Source: Lysobacter sp036697405 (lineage in GTDB: Bacteria; Pseudomonadota; Gammaproteobacteria; Xanthomonadales; Xanthomonadaceae). From it: a stretch of DNA of 64,000 bases. Under the pieces are notes generated by a model. The model saw nothing but the letters and a program-made list of their open reading frames with translations. It was not told the DNA's origin and searched no databases. This document shows positions 27,901-36,114 of the stretch, piece after piece. The position numbers and the translations under genes are program-made. Within the stretch, counting starts at the first letter, position 1. Every line of letters begins with the position of its first letter. The stretch spans positions 1-64,000 of the forward strand of contig NZ_JBAHWA010000006.1 in the NCBI RefSeq assembly GCF_036697405.1, given 5' to 3'.

Positions 27901-28207
27901 GTACGCGCGCGCCGGCGTCGCCTTCGGCAGGACGCTGCAGGGCGCGCGGTCGGCGGGGAACGTATACGTCCGCGCATCGGCATTGCGTTACCTGGGCGGC
28001 AACCTCGACATCGCCGCGTCCAAGGATGGCGGCAGCATCGCCCCCGACACGTCCGACCGCAAAGGCATGAGCGGCGAGTTCATGCTGGGCGGCGATGTCG
28101 ACTTCGGCAACCAGCGCAGCTCACTGTTCCTGGAGGCATCCGGCGCCACAGGCGTCGAAACGAGGCGGCATTGGGCCGTCCAGGCAGGGCTGCGGCACAG
28201 TTGGTAG
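24929..28207 (+). CDS. Autotransporter (type V secretion) with outer-membrane barrel
   Basis: 1092 residues from the ATG at 24929. A charged N-terminal extension of about 40 residues (DFSKLPPLWRQSIVDNARQD, then VERDLVQRRRK) precedes the hydrophobic signal core at about 43-68, recalling the extended signals of large autotransporters. The passenger (about 70-735) has repeated beta-helix-like units with T-x-F-N-G-x-T steps (VFNGATDF, VFNGPTTI, TFNGDTRI). A Gly/Ser linker lies at about 739-780. The C-terminal barrel (about 823-1092) starts DDYQVWAEADAG and ends AVQAGLRHSW, a typical aromatic last residue. An adhesin or surface enzyme is likely; no protease or lipase motif was recognised. Confidence 0.88.
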   Translation: MSSSRSAAGGKEDFSKLPPLWRQSIVDNARQDVERDLVQRRRKTLYFSVVTALVAGAMARPAVVQATDYKDTLTGVADNDRPGGSGDYDPGYDLADQNGSLHYRFAGGDNVALEGVDRDVLAVSVTRGNPPVVLDVVGGGWLNLSAVRPQSSNRGMAIGILNDGNTLTVNGNTRISANARDADFGAGLGNGAYAVIGRGGSTTVFNGATDFHARTQGFARAVWASGRSTIVFNGPTTILAESRGTLDAVYNSDGSTITFNGDTRISALSIWPSDNAHAIYNDNTNSRLTVNGDLSLTTVAMGSTAFGVRNQGDMEVFGDATVSVTGTRSTHGIANTHRNAWMIWHGDVDVRVRSEGPENGYAPFGNPSGLSNDRSPGARMRFEGAVNVDVASEAETYGLVSTGFIEFTSPTAPVSFTVAAACNPPDVPNCDRDVYGIRNFGTVNLAGGLTVSTSPFGTGTAYSIWSVPLDSQDASVAVNQAGGQRVQLDGDIATATDVVNGHIGSVDVNFDTSDSWLRGLVKGRQTDAGFTVGKAELAFANGAAWIPQGTGTLSNDFGVGSLSIGGDGAIDMAGAWGRFAPGAVPAHAYRRLVVDSSNTGTGASVALADGARFMLLSDITGKSGAVTADQIAFGSGIKNFSARGTQRVGIVYDPVLDDTSWVNAATIRTGRSIASATPIAIVDASAAAGGSAAFSAVAGLDGRWSGTYENDLVQFTYRPQVALTADGKKIVLTGIDILGTGGGSGGGSGGGSGGGPGGGSGGNTGGNVGGGTGSGTGNGIGILPSQTVLTAADAADSLVDLWQAGEQGALQQRRGRPRGADTDDYQVWAEADAGEITAKTPYSRRYRQTYRGLTIGADRGFALDAGTGAIGASVGRTRSNADYMQGQGELSATTLGLHGRWNADNGRYLLFGASVSSLENRYAGRDSEGRDIVGKYRIQAGQLYAEGGHTFKLARSYYVEPLLGLSLGAVGRRDHTTGNGVRIGQDKLDTSYARAGVAFGRTLQGARSAGNVYVRASALRYLGGNLDIAASKDGGSIAPDTSDRKGMSGEFMLGGDVDFGNQRSSLFLEASGATGVETRRHWAVQAGLRHSW

Positions 28208-28369
28208 CGCCTGTCGGCATTCCGCGACGATGCGACGGGTCCGCTTCGGGCCCGCAGTCGTCGATCGATGAGCGTTATCGAGCCAGCACCGACCTGTCTC
28301 AGCCTAGTTCGCCGGTCCGAAACCCGACCCGTAAAAGCCGTCGCGACTGACGGCAAGTGGAGTAAAGCA

Positions 28370-30475
28370 ATGACACAACGATATCTGCGGGGCGGGGTGG
28401 TCCTGTCGGTTCTGCTCGGCATGGTGGCCGGCCTGCCGGCCTGCGGAGGCGGCGGTACCTCGTCACCGGCCGCGGCCGCGCGCAAACCCGGTGCCAGAGC
28501 TGGAGCGTCAGCCGCAACCGCAACCGCAACCGGAGCCGTAACCGTCGCCGGGGCGGGCGCGAATACCGCTGCGATATCCGCTGCTTCGTCGCAGCGGGCA
28601 ACGGGAGGCCGACTCCCGCCGCTTCTGAGCGAGCTCGTGGGCAACGGCCCGTTCATCGTGGTCGATCAGTTCGGCTACTTGCCCAGCCTGAAGAAGGTGG
28701 CGGTGCTGCGCGATCCATCGGACGGCTTCGACAGCGCGGACCAGTACGTGCCGGGCGCGATGTTGCAGGTGGTCGATGCGGCGACGAAAACCGTGGTGTT
28801 CAGCGGTTCGCCCACGCCCTGGAAGAACGGCGATGTCGACACCTCGTCCGGCGATCGCGCCTGGCATTTCGACTTCAGCGCCGTCACCGCACCGGGGACC
28901 TACGAGGTGGTGGACCCGGCGCGCAACATCCGATCGGCCAGGTTCGAGGTCGGCGCCAACGTATACCGGCCCGTGCTGGTGCAGGCGGTGCGCAGCTTCT
29001 TCTACCAACGCGCCGGTCACGCCAAGCTTGCGCAGTACGCGGGTGCCAGGTGGGCCGACGGCGCGAGCCACATGGGCCCGCTGCAGGACACGCAGGCGCG
29101 CCGCTACAACGCGACCGGCGATGCATCGACGCAGCGCGACCTGCATGGCGGTTGGTACGACGCCGGCGACTTCAACAAGTACACCAGTTGGGGAGCAAAC
29201 TATGTCGTCGACCTGCTGCATGCCTATGCCGAGAACCAAGCGGTGTGGACCGACGATTTCAACCTGCCCGAATCCGGCAACGGCATACCCGATGTCCTGG
29301 ACGAAGTGAAATGGGGCATGGACTGGCTGGTGCGGATGCAGAACAGCGACGGTTCCGTGCTGTCCATCGTCGGGCTCGCTTCGGCCGACGGCGGTGGCCG
29401 GCCTTCCGCGGCCACCGGGCAGAGCCTGTACGGCGATGCGAGCACCTCGGCGACGTTGGCCGCGGCGGCGGCCTACGCCCATGGCGCCCGGGTCTACGCC
29501 TCACTGGACAAGCCGGCCTACGACGCCTACGCCGCCGACCTGAGGCTGCGCGCGGTGCGGGCCTGGAACTGGGCCAGCGCCAATCCCAACGTGCTCTTCT
29601 ACAACAACGACGCGTCCCGCGGCACTCAGGGCCTGGGCGCCGGTCAACAGGAAACCGACGACAACGGCCGTGCCCAGTTGCGCCTGGTGGCGGCGATCTA
29701 TCTGTATGCGTTGACCGGCGATGCCGCCTATCGCAGCTACGTCGACAGCCACTACACCGAAATGCAGATGTTCTCGTCCTGGTGGTTGTCGCCCTACGGC
29801 TCCGGGGTGAACCGTCCGCTGCTTTACTACGCATCGCTGCCGGGCGCGACCGCCAGCGTCGCGCAGAACATCCGCACTCGCTATACCGAGCTGTGGGATC
29901 GCCCCGACTATGGCGGCTGGGGCGCCATCGCGGCGCAGCGCGATCCCTATCGTGCCTATCTCGATAGCTACGTATGGGGCAGCAACGGCATCAAGGCGCT
30001 CGCGGGCGGCATGTTCGCCGACCAAGGGCTGTACGGCATGGGCCAGCACAATGCCGCGGAGATCGCGGACGCGGGCGCGGCGTATCTGCACTACCTGCAT
30101 GGCGTCAATCCGCTGGGCAAGGCCTACCTGTCGAACATGGGGGCCTACGGCGCGGAGAACTCGGTGGATCAGTTCTACCACTCGTGGTTCGCCGACGGCA
30201 GCCCGTGGGACAGTGTGCGGGACTCGCAGTACGGCCCCGCGCCCGGCTTCCTGGTAGGCGGCGCCAACAACACGCAGTACGACTGGGACGGCCGCTGCCC
30301 CGGCATATCGGCCCGATGCGGTTCGGCCCGACCCTCGCCGCCGTATGGCCAACCGGGGCAGAAGGCGTACAAGGACTTCAACGACAGTTGGCCGCTGAAT
30401 TCGTGGTCGGTCACCGAGAACTCCAACGGCTACCAGACCGCCTACATCCGCTTGCTGTCGCGATACGTGAAGTAG
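28370..30475 (+). CDS. GH9 family endoglucanase, probable lipoprotein
   Basis: 701 residues from the ATG at 28370; an earlier in-frame ATG (28268) would bury the signal. The N terminus MTQRYLRGGVVLSVLLGMVAG..ACGGGG looks like a lipoprotein signal, though LPAC is not an ideal lipobox. A low-complexity Ala/Thr/Gly linker follows. Residues about 95-195 (FIVVDQFGYLPSLKKVAVLRD) form the CelD-type N-terminal Ig domain. The GH9 catalytic barrel has GGWYDAGDFNKYTSW at about 260, with the two catalytic Asp, NGIPDVLDEVKWG, and the proton donor Glu at about 683 in SWSVTENSNGYQTA. It should cut cellulose or a related beta-glucan at the surface or outside the cell. Confidence 0.92.
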   Translation: MTQRYLRGGVVLSVLLGMVAGLPACGGGGTSSPAAAARKPGARAGASAATATATGAVTVAGAGANTAAISAASSQRATGGRLPPLLSELVGNGPFIVVDQFGYLPSLKKVAVLRDPSDGFDSADQYVPGAMLQVVDAATKTVVFSGSPTPWKNGDVDTSSGDRAWHFDFSAVTAPGTYEVVDPARNIRSARFEVGANVYRPVLVQAVRSFFYQRAGHAKLAQYAGARWADGASHMGPLQDTQARRYNATGDASTQRDLHGGWYDAGDFNKYTSWGANYVVDLLHAYAENQAVWTDDFNLPESGNGIPDVLDEVKWGMDWLVRMQNSDGSVLSIVGLASADGGGRPSAATGQSLYGDASTSATLAAAAAYAHGARVYASLDKPAYDAYAADLRLRAVRAWNWASANPNVLFYNNDASRGTQGLGAGQQETDDNGRAQLRLVAAIYLYALTGDAAYRSYVDSHYTEMQMFSSWWLSPYGSGVNRPLLYYASLPGATASVAQNIRTRYTELWDRPDYGGWGAIAAQRDPYRAYLDSYVWGSNGIKALAGGMFADQGLYGMGQHNAAEIADAGAAYLHYLHGVNPLGKAYLSNMGAYGAENSVDQFYHSWFADGSPWDSVRDSQYGPAPGFLVGGANNTQYDWDGRCPGISARCGSARPSPPYGQPGQKAYKDFNDSWPLNSWSVTENSNGYQTAYIRLLSRYVK

Positions 30476-30734
30476 GGGCGCGCACCTGGCGCCGCTGCGC
30501 TGACACCCGCCGCGCCCGGCTTCGCCGCAGGGCGACAGTTCCGACGGCCCCGGCCGGCCTCCGGCCGGCTGCGGACGGAAGGTCGCGGACCGCCGCCCCC
30601 GACCCGCGCCGGAACGGTCGCGGCATGCGCCACGACGGTAGCGGACGGTTCAGCCGCTGGGCCCACCCTGCACCGCGCCATCACGGTCGCAGCCGGTACA
30701 CTTGCCCGCCAGAGGAACCCCGAGCCCGTACCGA

Positions 30735-31877
30735 ATGACCGAAGCCGCCGCTCACGAAACGGGCGAGGACCGTTTCCGCATGGCGATGCAGGCCTCCGGC
30801 ATCGGCATGGCCATCGTCGATCTGCAAGGTCGCTGGGTCGAGGTCAATCCGGTGTTCGAGCGTCTGCTGGGTTACTCCGCCGCCGACATGATCGGCCGCC
30901 CCACCGCCGAGTTCACCCATCCCGACGATGTCGCGCTTTCGCGCAGCTTCCTCGCAGGCCTGAGCGACGGCGGCATTCCGGCCCTGGACATGCGCAAGCG
31001 CTACCTGCGCAGCGACGGCACGGCGATCTGGACCCACGCCAACGTGGCCCTGGTGCGCAACGCCGAGGGCGCGCCGAGTTGCCTGCTGGTGCAGATCCGC
31101 GACATCGGCGCGCAGCTCGCGGCCGAAGCCCAGGCGCGCACCGACGTCGACGAGTTCGCGAACGCGCTGGACGCCTCCAATCGTCATCTGCAACTGTTCG
31201 CCGACGCGGTCGCCCACGACCTGCGCGCGCCGTTGCGATCGATCGAAAGCTTTTCCGGCCTGCTCGCCGACCGCGCCGCCGAGCGCCTGGACGAGACCGA
31301 TCGCGACTATCTGGACCGCATCCGCGCCGCCGCCGGCCGCATGACCGCCTTGCTGGCCGCGCTCAACGATCTTTCCCACGTCACCCGCACCGCGATGCGG
31401 CCGACGCGCGTGGACCTGAGCCTGCTCGCCGACTGGGTCAGCGCCGAATTGCTGGACGCCGATCCGCATCGCCGCGCCGACATCCGCGTGCAGCCCGGCT
31501 TGTTCGTCGAAGGCGACGAACGCCTGCTCAAACTGCTGCTGACCCAGCTGATGGGCAACGCCTGGAAATTCTCGCGCGATCGCGACCCGATCCGCATCGA
31601 GATCACCGGCGAACGCGCCGACGGCCGCCTGCGCGTCGCGATCCGCGACTACGGCGCCGGTTTCGACATGCGATACGCTCACAAACTGTTCGAACCCTTC
31701 CAGCGCCTGCACGGACCGGATCAGGGCGGCGGCCACGGCCTGGGGCTGGCGATCGCCAAGCGCATCGTCGACCGCCACCACGGCCAGCTGCGCGCCCAAT
31801 CCGAGCCCGACGTGGGCAGCACTTTCACCGTCGAATTGCCCGCCGCAGCCGTGGGCGAGGAAGCCACGCATGCATAA
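30735..31877 (+). CDS. PAS domain histidine kinase
   Basis: 380 residues. A PAS/PAC sensor (about 10-125: MAMQASGIGMAIVDLQGRWV, FTHPDDV, MRKRYLRSDGTAIW) is followed by a short coiled coil and the HisKA domain with phospho-His at about 161 (AVAHDLRAPLRSIESFSG). The ATPase has the N box LMGNAWKFSR at about 273, DYGAGFD and GGHGLGLAIAKRIV. No membrane helix, so it is cytoplasmic. The start at 30735 is preferred to one 33 bases upstream on PAS alignment. The module resembles phytochrome-type kinases without the photosensor. It overlaps the next gene by 8 bases. Confidence 0.9.
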   Translation: MTEAAAHETGEDRFRMAMQASGIGMAIVDLQGRWVEVNPVFERLLGYSAADMIGRPTAEFTHPDDVALSRSFLAGLSDGGIPALDMRKRYLRSDGTAIWTHANVALVRNAEGAPSCLLVQIRDIGAQLAAEAQARTDVDEFANALDASNRHLQLFADAVAHDLRAPLRSIESFSGLLADRAAERLDETDRDYLDRIRAAAGRMTALLAALNDLSHVTRTAMRPTRVDLSLLADWVSAELLDADPHRRADIRVQPGLFVEGDERLLKLLLTQLMGNAWKFSRDRDPIRIEITGERADGRLRVAIRDYGAGFDMRYAHKLFEPFQRLHGPDQGGGHGLGLAIAKRIVDRHHGQLRAQSEPDVGSTFTVELPAAAVGEEATHA

Positions 31878-32304
31878 GGTCATCCTGCTGGTCGAAGACA
31901 ACCCCGACGACGTCGAGCTGACCCGGCTCGCGTTCGAAGAGGCCAAGGTCGCCAACAAACTGGTGGTGGTCGGCGACGGCGCCGAGGCCTTGGACTACCT
32001 GTTCGCGCGCGGCCGCTACGCCGACCGCGCCCCCGCCGACCTGCCCTCGATCGTGTTGCTGGACCTCAACCTGCCCAAGGTCGACGGCCGCGAAGTCCTG
32101 CAGGCGATCCGCGCCAACGAAGCCACCCGTACCCTGCCGGTGGTCGTGCTGACCACCAGCACCGAACCCTTCGACGTCGAAGCCAGCTACGCCCTGGGCG
32201 TGAACAGCTACATCCAGAAGCCGGTGGATTTCGAACAGTTCGTGTGGGCGGTCAAGCAGGTCGGTCTGTACTGGCTGGTGCTGAACCACCCGCGCACGCC
32301 TTAA
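31870..32304 (+). CDS. Single-domain response regulator (Rcp1-like)
   Basis: 144 residues, a receiver domain only. Acid pocket EDNPDD near the N terminus, phospho-Asp at about 65 in LLDLNLPKVDG, Thr in LTTS, and Lys at about 117 in YIQKPVDF. There is no output domain. It belongs to the Rcp1 type usually paired with bacteriophytochrome-like kinases. The 8-base overlap with the kinase gene implies translational coupling, so the two form one phosphorelay, whose target is not visible here. Confidence 0.92.
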   Translation: MHKVILLVEDNPDDVELTRLAFEEAKVANKLVVVGDGAEALDYLFARGRYADRAPADLPSIVLLDLNLPKVDGREVLQAIRANEATRTLPVVVLTTSTEPFDVEASYALGVNSYIQKPVDFEQFVWAVKQVGLYWLVLNHPRTP

Positions 32305-32474
32305 GGACGCAGCGCCGTACTCCATAGCGCTCGTGGCGAGCCTGTCCGGCCGTGAACGATCAGCCTTGCAGTCGCGAAGTCTGCGCTACCTCGGCACCGT
32401 AATCGGCGCCACAGGCTCTCTGGCCCGCTAAACGGCCTCGGTCGACGATCCGCCAGCGCCAACTGCATTCCCGA

Positions 32475-33137
32475 TCAGGAGCCGCGGCGCGTGAAACGCG
32501 GCTCGTCGCGCACATAAGCGGTCCAGACATCCACGCCCAACTCGTGCGCCAAGCGCGCCACGATCGCTTCGGCGTCCTGCATGACGGCGCTCATCCGCCG
32601 CTGGAACTCGGCGCGCGGGACGGATACCAGCAGCCCCTCGCCGCCGTCGTCCGGATCGTGCTCGTGTATCGCCAGGCGATCGTGCGTGCCCTTGACGTCC
32701 AGGCCCCAGCCTTGGTCCGCATCCCAGTAAAGGTCGCCGACGCTCTGCGATGCGATGGCGTCGGAGAAACGCCGCATCTCGGATAGAGAGTCGTACCAGG
32801 GGAAGGAGATGCTGAGGCCGTCCTTCGGCTGCGACAGCCAAAGCCGCATCCAAAAGTAACTGCGGATCTGGTTGAAGTCCTTGCCGCGGCTCCGGGCCGC
32901 CGCCACGATCCGCCAGTAGTAGTCGGCCAAGGCCTGCTCGTGGCCCAAGACTTCGAAGCTGCGCGCCACCGACGGGAACTCGCGCGGTATCGCCGGCGGA
33001 TCCAGCTTCAGCACCATACTCCGCTCCGACACCTCCGGATGGCGATCGGGGCCGTAGTAAAAGTCGTCGTAGATCAGGAAGCCGATCTGCGGCTCCAGCG
33101 AATCGAGCGCTTTCGCCTCCAGGGGGCCGGACGTCAT
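32475..33137 (-). CDS. Hypothetical cytoplasmic protein
   Basis: 220 residues, acidic, no signal peptide or membrane helix. Trp/Tyr-rich central part (ALADYYWRIVAAARSRG, FWMRLWLSQPKDGLSISFPW) suggests a globular immunity-like or SUKH-like protein, but no family was recognised. It lies 66 bases upstream of the stop of a GNAT gene on the same strand. An alternative start upstream is open but adds low-complexity sequence. Confidence 0.6.
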   Translation of the reverse strand: MTSGPLEAKALDSLEPQIGFLIYDDFYYGPDRHPEVSERSMVLKLDPPAIPREFPSVARSFEVLGHEQALADYYWRIVAAARSRGKDFNQIRSYFWMRLWLSQPKDGLSISFPWYDSLSEMRRFSDAIASQSVGDLYWDADQGWGLDVKGTHDRLAIHEHDPDDGGEGLLVSVPRAEFQRRMSAVMQDAEAIVARLAHELGVDVWTAYVRDEPRFTRRGS

Positions 33138-33203
33138 GCCGACGTTGCCCGGCCGACGGACCGCGTCGATCCGGCCGGTACCGGCCGCGGATCGACGATA
33201 TCG

Positions 33204-33659
33204 CTAAACGCCATGCGCACACTCCATAGGCACGTACACCAATCCATTCTTCGTTTGCGGTTCCGCTTTGGCGACGAAACCGAAACGCTCGTACACGGGA
33301 ATCGCGGGCAGCGAGGAGTTCACGACGAACGTCTGGCTGCCGGAATCGGACCTGGCCTGCTCCCAAAGCGCGCGAGCGATGCCTTGCCCGTGAGAATCCG
33401 AGCGCACGAACAAATGGTAGAGGGGCGATCGCTCGCGTAACGCGATGACCCCGCACAGGCCGGTCGTGCCCTCCGCCACGTAATAGCGAAAGCTCGGCGA
33501 TTCGATGCGCTCGGCCGTGGCCGACGGCGTCAGCGTGGCCAGAAACGGTCCGGCTTCCGGTGGCGCCGGATCTTCCAGGTAGTGGTGCGCCCAGCCGGTG
33601 ATCAGGCCGCTGATCTCATCGGCGTCGGAGGCATGGGCGGGTCGAACCATGAACTGCAT
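33204..33659 (-). CDS. GNAT family N-acetyltransferase
   Basis: 151 residues. Motif order of the acetyl-CoA-binding fold is visible: MVRPAHASDADEISGLI, GLCGVIALRE, LYHLFVRSDSHGQGIARALWE (motif A, the pyrophosphate loop), and IPVYERFGFVAKAE (motif B). The substrate cannot be inferred. It lies in a leftward run with the thioesterase and membrane genes but with 50-base spacers. Confidence 0.88.
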   Translation of the reverse strand: MQFMVRPAHASDADEISGLITGWAHHYLEDPAPPEAGPFLATLTPSATAERIESPSFRYYVAEGTTGLCGVIALRERSPLYHLFVRSDSHGQGIARALWEQARSDSGSQTFVVNSSLPAIPVYERFGFVAKAEPQTKNGLVYVPMECAHGV

Positions 33660-33712
33660 CGTGAAAGCCTAGGCCTGTTAGCTTGAACGCGCGAGAGGGG
33701 ATCGAGGTACGT

Positions 33713-34135
33713 CTAAGTCCGCCCCGGGACATTGATGATCGTAGCCTGCATGACCGCGATAGCGTCCCGCTCCGAACCGCGCTCACCGATCACCTCTCCT
33801 TGGCAAACGGTAAGGGTTTTACCCGCCTTGACAACCCTGCCGATCGCCACGAACCGGTCCGCGACGGCGGGACGGACGAAGTTGATCTTGAACTCGACGG
33901 TAAGCACGTCCAGCCCCAGCGGCGCGACGCTCAGGGCGGCGTAGCCGCAAGCGCTATCGAGCACGCTGGTCAGGGCGCCCGCATGGATATAGCCGTGCTG
34001 TTGGGACAGTTCCGGGCGCGGCCGCAGTGCGATCTGTACCTCGCCCGGCGCAACCAGGACCAGCTGCGCGCCCAGGGTGGCCATGAGGCCCTGGGCCGCG
34101 AAGCTCGCGGCGATGCGATCCGATAGCTCGGACAT
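33713..34135 (-). CDS. PaaI-like hotdog thioesterase
   Basis: 140 residues. Single hotdog fold of the PaaI/YdiI type, which hydrolyses acyl-CoA thioesters. The active-site region is QQHGYIHAGALTSVLDSACGYAAL (HGxxxxG-type), followed by VLTVEFKINFVRPA. Length is normal. It sits between a GNAT gene and a membrane protein on the same strand. The acyl substrate is unknown. Confidence 0.87.
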   Translation of the reverse strand: MSELSDRIAASFAAQGLMATLGAQLVLVAPGEVQIALRPRPELSQQHGYIHAGALTSVLDSACGYAALSVAPLGLDVLTVEFKINFVRPAVADRFVAIGRVVKAGKTLTVCQGEVIGERGSERDAIAVMQATIINVPGRT

Positions 34136-34226
34136 TGGCGACTTCCCCTTATAGAATCCAGGACATCATCAGGCTATGCGACAATCGGCGGTGCGTGCGC
34201 AGGACAGAGGCTCGCGAACTCCTGGC

Positions 34227-34766
34227 CTAGTTGCCGGCGCCGCGGCGAACCAGCCCGGCCAGACGTGCGCGAACTCCCCGCAGATGCAGCACCGGGTAGA
34301 CATTGAACGCGATCTGCACCAGCACGAACACCGCCGCCTCCAGTACGAATCCGCGGGCCGCGACGTAGACGATGTACGGAGTGAACAGCACCGCCGCCCA
34401 GAAATGGGTCGCCTCGGCGGACTCCGCCTGACGCTGCAGCGCCGCCAGGCTGCGCCGGCCGGCCGCGCGATATACCGTGTTGTTCAAATACCGAAGCGGC
34501 GTATCGCGCAGAAGACGGCCGAAAACGCGAACGCCCAGCCGGCGATAGCAGGGGCTGTCGGGCAAATCGCGCGCAACGGCGCGCAGGGCGCCGGGCATAC
34601 GCAGAACGAACAGCGGTTCGGCGAATTTGGCCAGTCCCATGAAATAGAACATCAGCAACAGGCCCAGCCAGGCTGAGCGGTAGCCGATGACGTCGGCCAA
34701 CATGAAGAAGGTGACTGCAAAGAAGATCGCGACGAGAACCAGTTTCGTCATGCTGCGCCAACGCAT
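34227..34766 (-). CDS. Integral membrane protein, CrtO-acyltransferase-like
   Basis: 179 residues. Helices at about 8-25, 30-48, 120-140 and 142-160. The middle and end read YRRLGVRVFGRLLRDTPLRY, then ESAEATHFWAA, and FNVYPVLHLRGVRARL. This resembles the small family that includes glycosyl-diaponeurosporenoate acyltransferase CrtO (conserved His, Asn and N-x-YP near the end). The match is by pattern memory only, so the enzymatic role is tentative. A start at 34751 (MTKLVLVAIF) is equally likely. Confidence 0.6.
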   Translation of the reverse strand: MRWRSMTKLVLVAIFFAVTFFMLADVIGYRSAWLGLLLMFYFMGLAKFAEPLFVLRMPGALRAVARDLPDSPCYRRLGVRVFGRLLRDTPLRYLNNTVYRAAGRRSLAALQRQAESAEATHFWAAVLFTPYIVYVAARGFVLEAAVFVLVQIAFNVYPVLHLRGVRARLAGLVRRGAGN

Positions 34767-34823
34767 CTACGCCGACTCCTTGCTGGTGGAGCTATGCCGC
34801 ACTCGCGTCTTGGCGGCCCGCAC

Positions 34824-35513
34824 TCACGCCGAGACTCCGAACAGGGCGCCCACGGCTGAGGTCAAACCCATTGCCAGCATGCCCCAGAAAGAAACGCGCA
34901 GTACAGAGGCGGGCGCGGGCGCGCCGCCGGTGCGCGCGGCCAGCAGTCCCAGCAACGCGAGGAAGCACAGCGAGCTGCCGGCCAGGCCCCACATGAGCGA
35001 GGATTTCGGCAGAATCAGGACGGTCAACAAGGGCAGTGCCGCGCCCGCGGCAAACGTTCCGGCCGAAGCGAAGGCCGCTTGGACCGGTTTGGCCGCCAAG
35101 GTATTGGATATGCCCAGTTCGTCTCTACCATGCGCACCCAGGGCATCGTGTCTCATCAGCTGCGAGGCGACGCTGGAAGCCAGCGACCGATCCAGTCCGC
35201 GTTGGACGTAGATCGACACCAATTCCTCGTGTTCCTGCTCGGGGTTGTCGTCCAGCTCCTTGCGCTCGCGAGCAAGGTCCGCGCGTTCGGTGTCGGCTTG
35301 CGAGCTTACCGACACGTACTCGCCGGCGGCCATGGACATGGCGCCGGCGACCAGGCCGGCGACGCCAGCGACGAGTATGGCGCGGGTATCGGCCCCAGCG
35401 GCCGCAACGCCCAGCACCAGGCTGGCCGTGGACACGATTCCGTCGTTTGCCCCGAGCACCGCGGCGCGCAGCCAGCCCGTTCGATGTGTTCGATGTCGTT
35501 CGCTGTGTCTCAT
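34824..35513 (-). CDS. VIT1/CCC1 family metal transporter
   Basis: 229 residues. The family carries Fe2+/Mn2+ across membranes. N-terminal helix signature WLRAAVLGANDGIVSTASLVLG and GAMSMAAGEYVSVSSQADTE are diagnostic. The cytoplasmic metal-binding loop (DLARERKELDDNPEQEHEEL) is Glu-rich. Three further helices end the protein. In bacteria such proteins probably lower cytoplasmic iron or manganese. It lies 57 bases upstream of the preceding membrane gene on the same strand. Confidence 0.9.
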   Translation of the reverse strand: MRHSERHRTHRTGWLRAAVLGANDGIVSTASLVLGVAAAGADTRAILVAGVAGLVAGAMSMAAGEYVSVSSQADTERADLARERKELDDNPEQEHEELVSIYVQRGLDRSLASSVASQLMRHDALGAHGRDELGISNTLAAKPVQAAFASAGTFAAGAALPLLTVLILPKSSLMWGLAGSSLCFLALLGLLAARTGGAPAPASVLRVSFWGMLAMGLTSAVGALFGVSA

Positions 35514-35798
35514 GGGGCCTCACCGAGTGGTGGAAGGTTGGTTGCGACGCGAATGCGAGCGGGCCCGAGCCGGCAAGCCCGCACGATTTCCAGCAAACCT
35601 CGCCCCGCGTTCGGAGCAAGCGGCCCAAACCCGGCCAACCGACTGTACGCTCGCCATAGCTCCGGCTACCGGCGTCGACGTGGCCACAGAATCCCGGGAG
35701 ATCATATAGCCGTCCCAGTACGATCCCGCTAAACCGCGGAGAGAAAGATCGCGCCCCAGCCCAGGAACACGGACATGCCCACCGACCTGCGCACGCGC

Positions 35799-36053
35799 TT
35801 ACCTTCTGAAGTCCGTGCGCTGTTCGAGCTGATAGATCGCGTCCTGCACATCCTCGAGCTTGGCGTTCAACACCGCCTGCGCGTCGTACAGGCCGCGATT
35901 GTAGTAGTACGCCCCCAACTCCTTGGAAAGGAAGTCGAGCAGGAACTCCGCGTCGAACTGCCCGATCTGCTGCTTCAACTCCTCGGAGAAATACAGCTGC
36001 AGCTTCCGCACGATGAGGGTCTTTTCTTCCTTGCTGAAAGTGATCTCGGACAT
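35799..36053 (-). CDS. DUF2164 family protein
   Basis: 84 residues from the ATG at 36053; a longer open frame upstream has no family match. MSEITFSKEEKTLIVRKLQL, then FDAEFLLDFLSKELGAYYYN and AQAVLNAKLEDVQDAIYQLE match the small DUF2164 family. Function unknown. Unlike the neighbours it is fairly acidic and not membrane-bound. It lies 61 bases downstream of the ankyrin gene on the same strand. Confidence 0.85.
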   Translation of the reverse strand: MSEITFSKEEKTLIVRKLQLYFSEELKQQIGQFDAEFLLDFLSKELGAYYYNRGLYDAQAVLNAKLEDVQDAIYQLEQRTDFRR

Positions 36054-36114
36054 GGGCTCGCGTGCCTGCTGCTTGAGTTGAAATGGACGTTTTCCGGATT
36101 TCCAGGGAGACACG

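Noticed and set aside
32428..33456. 342-residue leftward frame overlapping the hypothetical and GNAT genes
   Set aside because: It covers parts of two better-supported frames on the same strand and has shadow composition.
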